A DNA stretch of 6,642 nucleotides from Paenibacillus sp. (GTDB taxonomy: Bacteria; Bacillota; Bacilli; Paenibacillales; NBRC-103111). The notes below the pieces were generated by a model. That model made no database searches. It saw only the letters and a program-made list of their open reading frames with translations, and was not told the DNA's origin. The stretch is taken from positions 1 through 6,642 of the forward strand of contig JARBUQ010000263.1 in the NCBI GenBank assembly GCA_029239545.1, written 5' to 3'. Below are positions 5,194 through 6,642 of the stretch, piece after piece (within the stretch, counting starts at the first letter, position 1; each line of letters opens with the position of its first letter). A program made the translations under genes and the position numbers.

Positions 5194-6210
5194 ATGCGAT
5201 ATAGGGAATTTGGGAAGCTCGGCTATCGGGTCTCCTCGTTAGGCTTCGGAGCGATGAATTTGCCTGGAGTGCCGCTCGATCAAGCCAGAGAAGCGTTGAA
5301 CTATGCTCTGGATCATGGAATTAACTATATAGATACCGCAGCAGCGTACCGTAATAGTGAGGAGATTATCGGAGAGACGATTTCGCATCGTAGGGAAGAG
5401 TATTTTCTGGCCACGAAGACGGGCAAGCGGGACTATCAGTCGGCCAAAGAGGAAATTGACCGCAGCCTGCAGCGAATGAAGACAGACTATGTGGATTTGC
5501 TGCAGATCCACTATGTGAACTATGTACACGAATTCAAGCAGGCAATGCAGCCGGATGGGGCTTATCAGGCCGCGCTGGAAGCTCAGCGAGCTGGCAAGGT
5601 GAGACATATTGGAATCAGCGGACATCGGCCTGAATTATTGACGAAGTGGATTGCTTCCGGACAATTCGATCAGGTTCTATTCCATTTGAACTTGGCACAA
5701 CCGTTCGCCAATCGTGATTTGATTCCCAAGATGACAGAGCTTAATATGGGGAAGGTGGCGATGAAGCCCTTATCTGGTGGCTTCATTCAACCAGTAGATA
5801 AAGCGATTCGTTATCCTTACAGTAAAGATGTGCATGTAATTATTTCCGGTATGGTGAGCGTTCAGGAAGTAATGCAAAATATAGCGGCAATGGAGCTGGA
5901 GGTTCATGCAGCGGAGCATGATGAATTGGAGCAGCTGGCTGTTCAGATGGGAACACATAACTGCAGACGCTGTAATTACTGCTCCTGCCCGATTGAGATT
6001 CCAATTCCGGATATTATGATCTCAAGCAAAGTTAGAGATACATTAGGGCTGCTTCCGAAGGGAAATGGTTTCTATGATAAGCATAAGAACAAGATTCTCT
6101 CTTGTGCGGACTATGACCCGTGCAAAGAACAGCCTTTGTGCCAACAGCAATGTCCTTACCACTTGCCTATGCAAAGAGTTATTCAGGAAGCGGCTGCTTA
6201 TTATGTTTAG
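5194..6210 (+). CDS. Aldo/keto reductase with C-terminal cysteine clusters (putative Fe-S)
   Basis: A 338-residue protein of the aldo/keto reductase superfamily, an NAD(P)H-linked (beta/alpha)8 barrel. The start ATG is 7 bases after GAGGTG (5181-5186). The catalytic tetrad is visible: Asp47 and Tyr52 (INYIDTAAAYRNSEEIIG), Lys75 (FLATKTGKRD) and His106 (DLLQIHYVN). Near the barrel end, the family's nucleotide-binding region is represented by VIISGMVSVQEV (215-226). The C-terminus carries Cys257, 260, 263 and 265 (CRRCNYCSCP) and Cys304, 310, 316 and 320 (last part LCQQQCP), resembling the two ferredoxin-like clusters of COG1453-type reductases, but with altered spacing. The substrate cannot be deduced. 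It is second in the kinase operon, and a functional link to sporulation is unproven. A bidirectional terminator follows. Confidence 0.88.
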   Translation: MRYREFGKLGYRVSSLGFGAMNLPGVPLDQAREALNYALDHGINYIDTAAAYRNSEEIIGETISHRREEYFLATKTGKRDYQSAKEEIDRSLQRMKTDYVDLLQIHYVNYVHEFKQAMQPDGAYQAALEAQRAGKVRHIGISGHRPELLTKWIASGQFDQVLFHLNLAQPFANRDLIPKMTELNMGKVAMKPLSGGFIQPVDKAIRYPYSKDVHVIISGMVSVQEVMQNIAAMELEVHAAEHDELEQLAVQMGTHNCRRCNYCSCPIEIPIPDIMISSKVRDTLGLLPKGNGFYDKHKNKILSCADYDPCKEQPLCQQQCPYHLPMQRVIQEAAAYYV

Positions 6211-6233
6211 ACAAGAAGCACGCATAAAAGTAA

Positions 6234-6268
6234 AAGAACGACTGCGTCTCAAGGATGCAGTCGTTCTT
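6234..6268. terminator. Bidirectional intrinsic terminator between convergent genes
   Basis: A perfect 12-bp stem, AAGAACGACTGC (6234-6245) with GCAGTCGTTCTT (6257-6268), has an 11-base loop. Rightwards it ends in TTCTTCTGT; leftwards the stem is followed by CTTTTACTTTTA on the minus strand. It serves the reductase operon from the left and the gene from 6286 onward from the right. Confidence 0.88.
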
Positions 6269-6285
6269 CTGTATCAGCAATCAAG

Positions 6286-6642
6286 TTATGCTTGAACCTC
6301 GACACTGCGGGCTGGGACAGCTGTCGCTGCAACAACGGGCAATTCGACAATCGACTGCAAATCCTCCATGCGGATCATCAGACGGTTTACTTCATTGACG
6401 GTATAGCTTAAACCCGTGATGCGCTGAGAAAGGTTTGAGAGTTTGATAGAGATGGTGCCGTTCCGGCTTTTCCGGGTTTTCAAATCATATTTTAATACCG
6501 TAACGGATGCTGTATAATCATCGTTATAGTTTTGGTTGTTTGTGCTGATCCCTTCAGTGGGGACGATTAACCATCTGCGGTTCCATTGAATAGTACCAGG
6601 TTTGAAGGTTACAACAAGCCACTCAGCTTCTTCTCCGGAAGG
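6286..6642 (-). CDS. Conserved-looking hypothetical protein, N-terminus beyond the right edge
   Basis: A leftward frame open from base 6642 to a TAA at 6286-6288, giving 118 residues of the C-terminal part. An in-frame TTG at 6481-6483 would give only 65 residues, but the frame continues upstream with good coding character (EEAEWLVVTFKPGTIQWNRR, then WLIVPTEGIST), and no ribosome site precedes the TTG. The start therefore lies outside the window. The visible part has a tryptophan-rich beta region, an N/Y/D-rich loop (NNQNYNDDY), a basic segment (KYDLKTRKSRNG), a helical part with YTVNEVNRLMIRMEDLQ, and an A/V/P-rich tail. It has no membrane helix. I do not recognise the family. It converges on the kinase-reductase operon and shares its terminator. 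Confidence 0.75.
   Translation of the reverse strand, partial: PSGEEAEWLVVTFKPGTIQWNRRWLIVPTEGISTNNQNYNDDYTASVTVLKYDLKTRKSRNGTISIKLSNLSQRITGLSYTVNEVNRLMIRMEDLQSIVELPVVAATAVPARSVEVQA

Overview
The window looks like chromosomal DNA of an endospore-forming Bacillota of the Paenibacillus/Cohnella type. This rests on the sigI-rsgI pair, a soluble sporulation-type histidine kinase preceded by a perfect Spo0A box, strong AAGGAGG ribosome sites with TTG/GTG starts, and moderate G+C. The genus is an inference from gene content. No tRNA, rRNA, CRISPR array, transposase or attachment site was seen.

Left part (1-1021): two small genes read leftwards. One is a DUF2164 protein (130-381). The other is an unrecognised frame that overlaps its 3' end and leaves the window at base 1. 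Divergent from them is a small protein with two cysteine pairs resembling a zinc finger (554-979), closed by a clear terminator (997-1021).

Centre (1160-3685): an alternative sigma factor, SigI, and its membrane anti-sigma factor, RsgI. The upstream region carries an extended -10 housekeeping promoter (TATGCTATAAT) and, closer to the gene, an ACCCCC/CGAA pair that fits the reported sigma-I promoter pattern, so the operon is probably autoregulated. RsgI has a cytoplasmic sigma-binding domain, one membrane helix, an extracytoplasmic domain with the Asn-Pro self-cleavage motif, a disordered N/D/S/K linker and a long E/K/Q/R-rich coiled coil. This is the layout of a surface stress sensor that releases SigI through regulated proteolysis. 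A terminator closes the unit.

Right part (3682-6268): a good housekeeping promoter with a Spo0A box upstream drives a cytoplasmic PAS histidine kinase. Its N-terminal domain resembles the RsbT-binding domain of RsbU. The kinase is followed after 26 bases by an aldo/keto reductase with two C-terminal cysteine clusters of unusual spacing. A perfect 12-bp bidirectional terminator separates this operon from a convergent, conserved-looking protein of unknown function whose N-terminus lies beyond the right edge.

Taken together, the central and right parts form a stress and developmental signalling neighbourhood: an envelope-stress sigma/anti-sigma switch next to a probable phosphorelay kinase. Nothing here is clearly a new defence or mobile system. 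The best leads are the kinase's RsbU_N-like input domain, the coiled-coil RsgI sensor tail, the double sigI promoter, and the reductase's altered Fe-S motifs.
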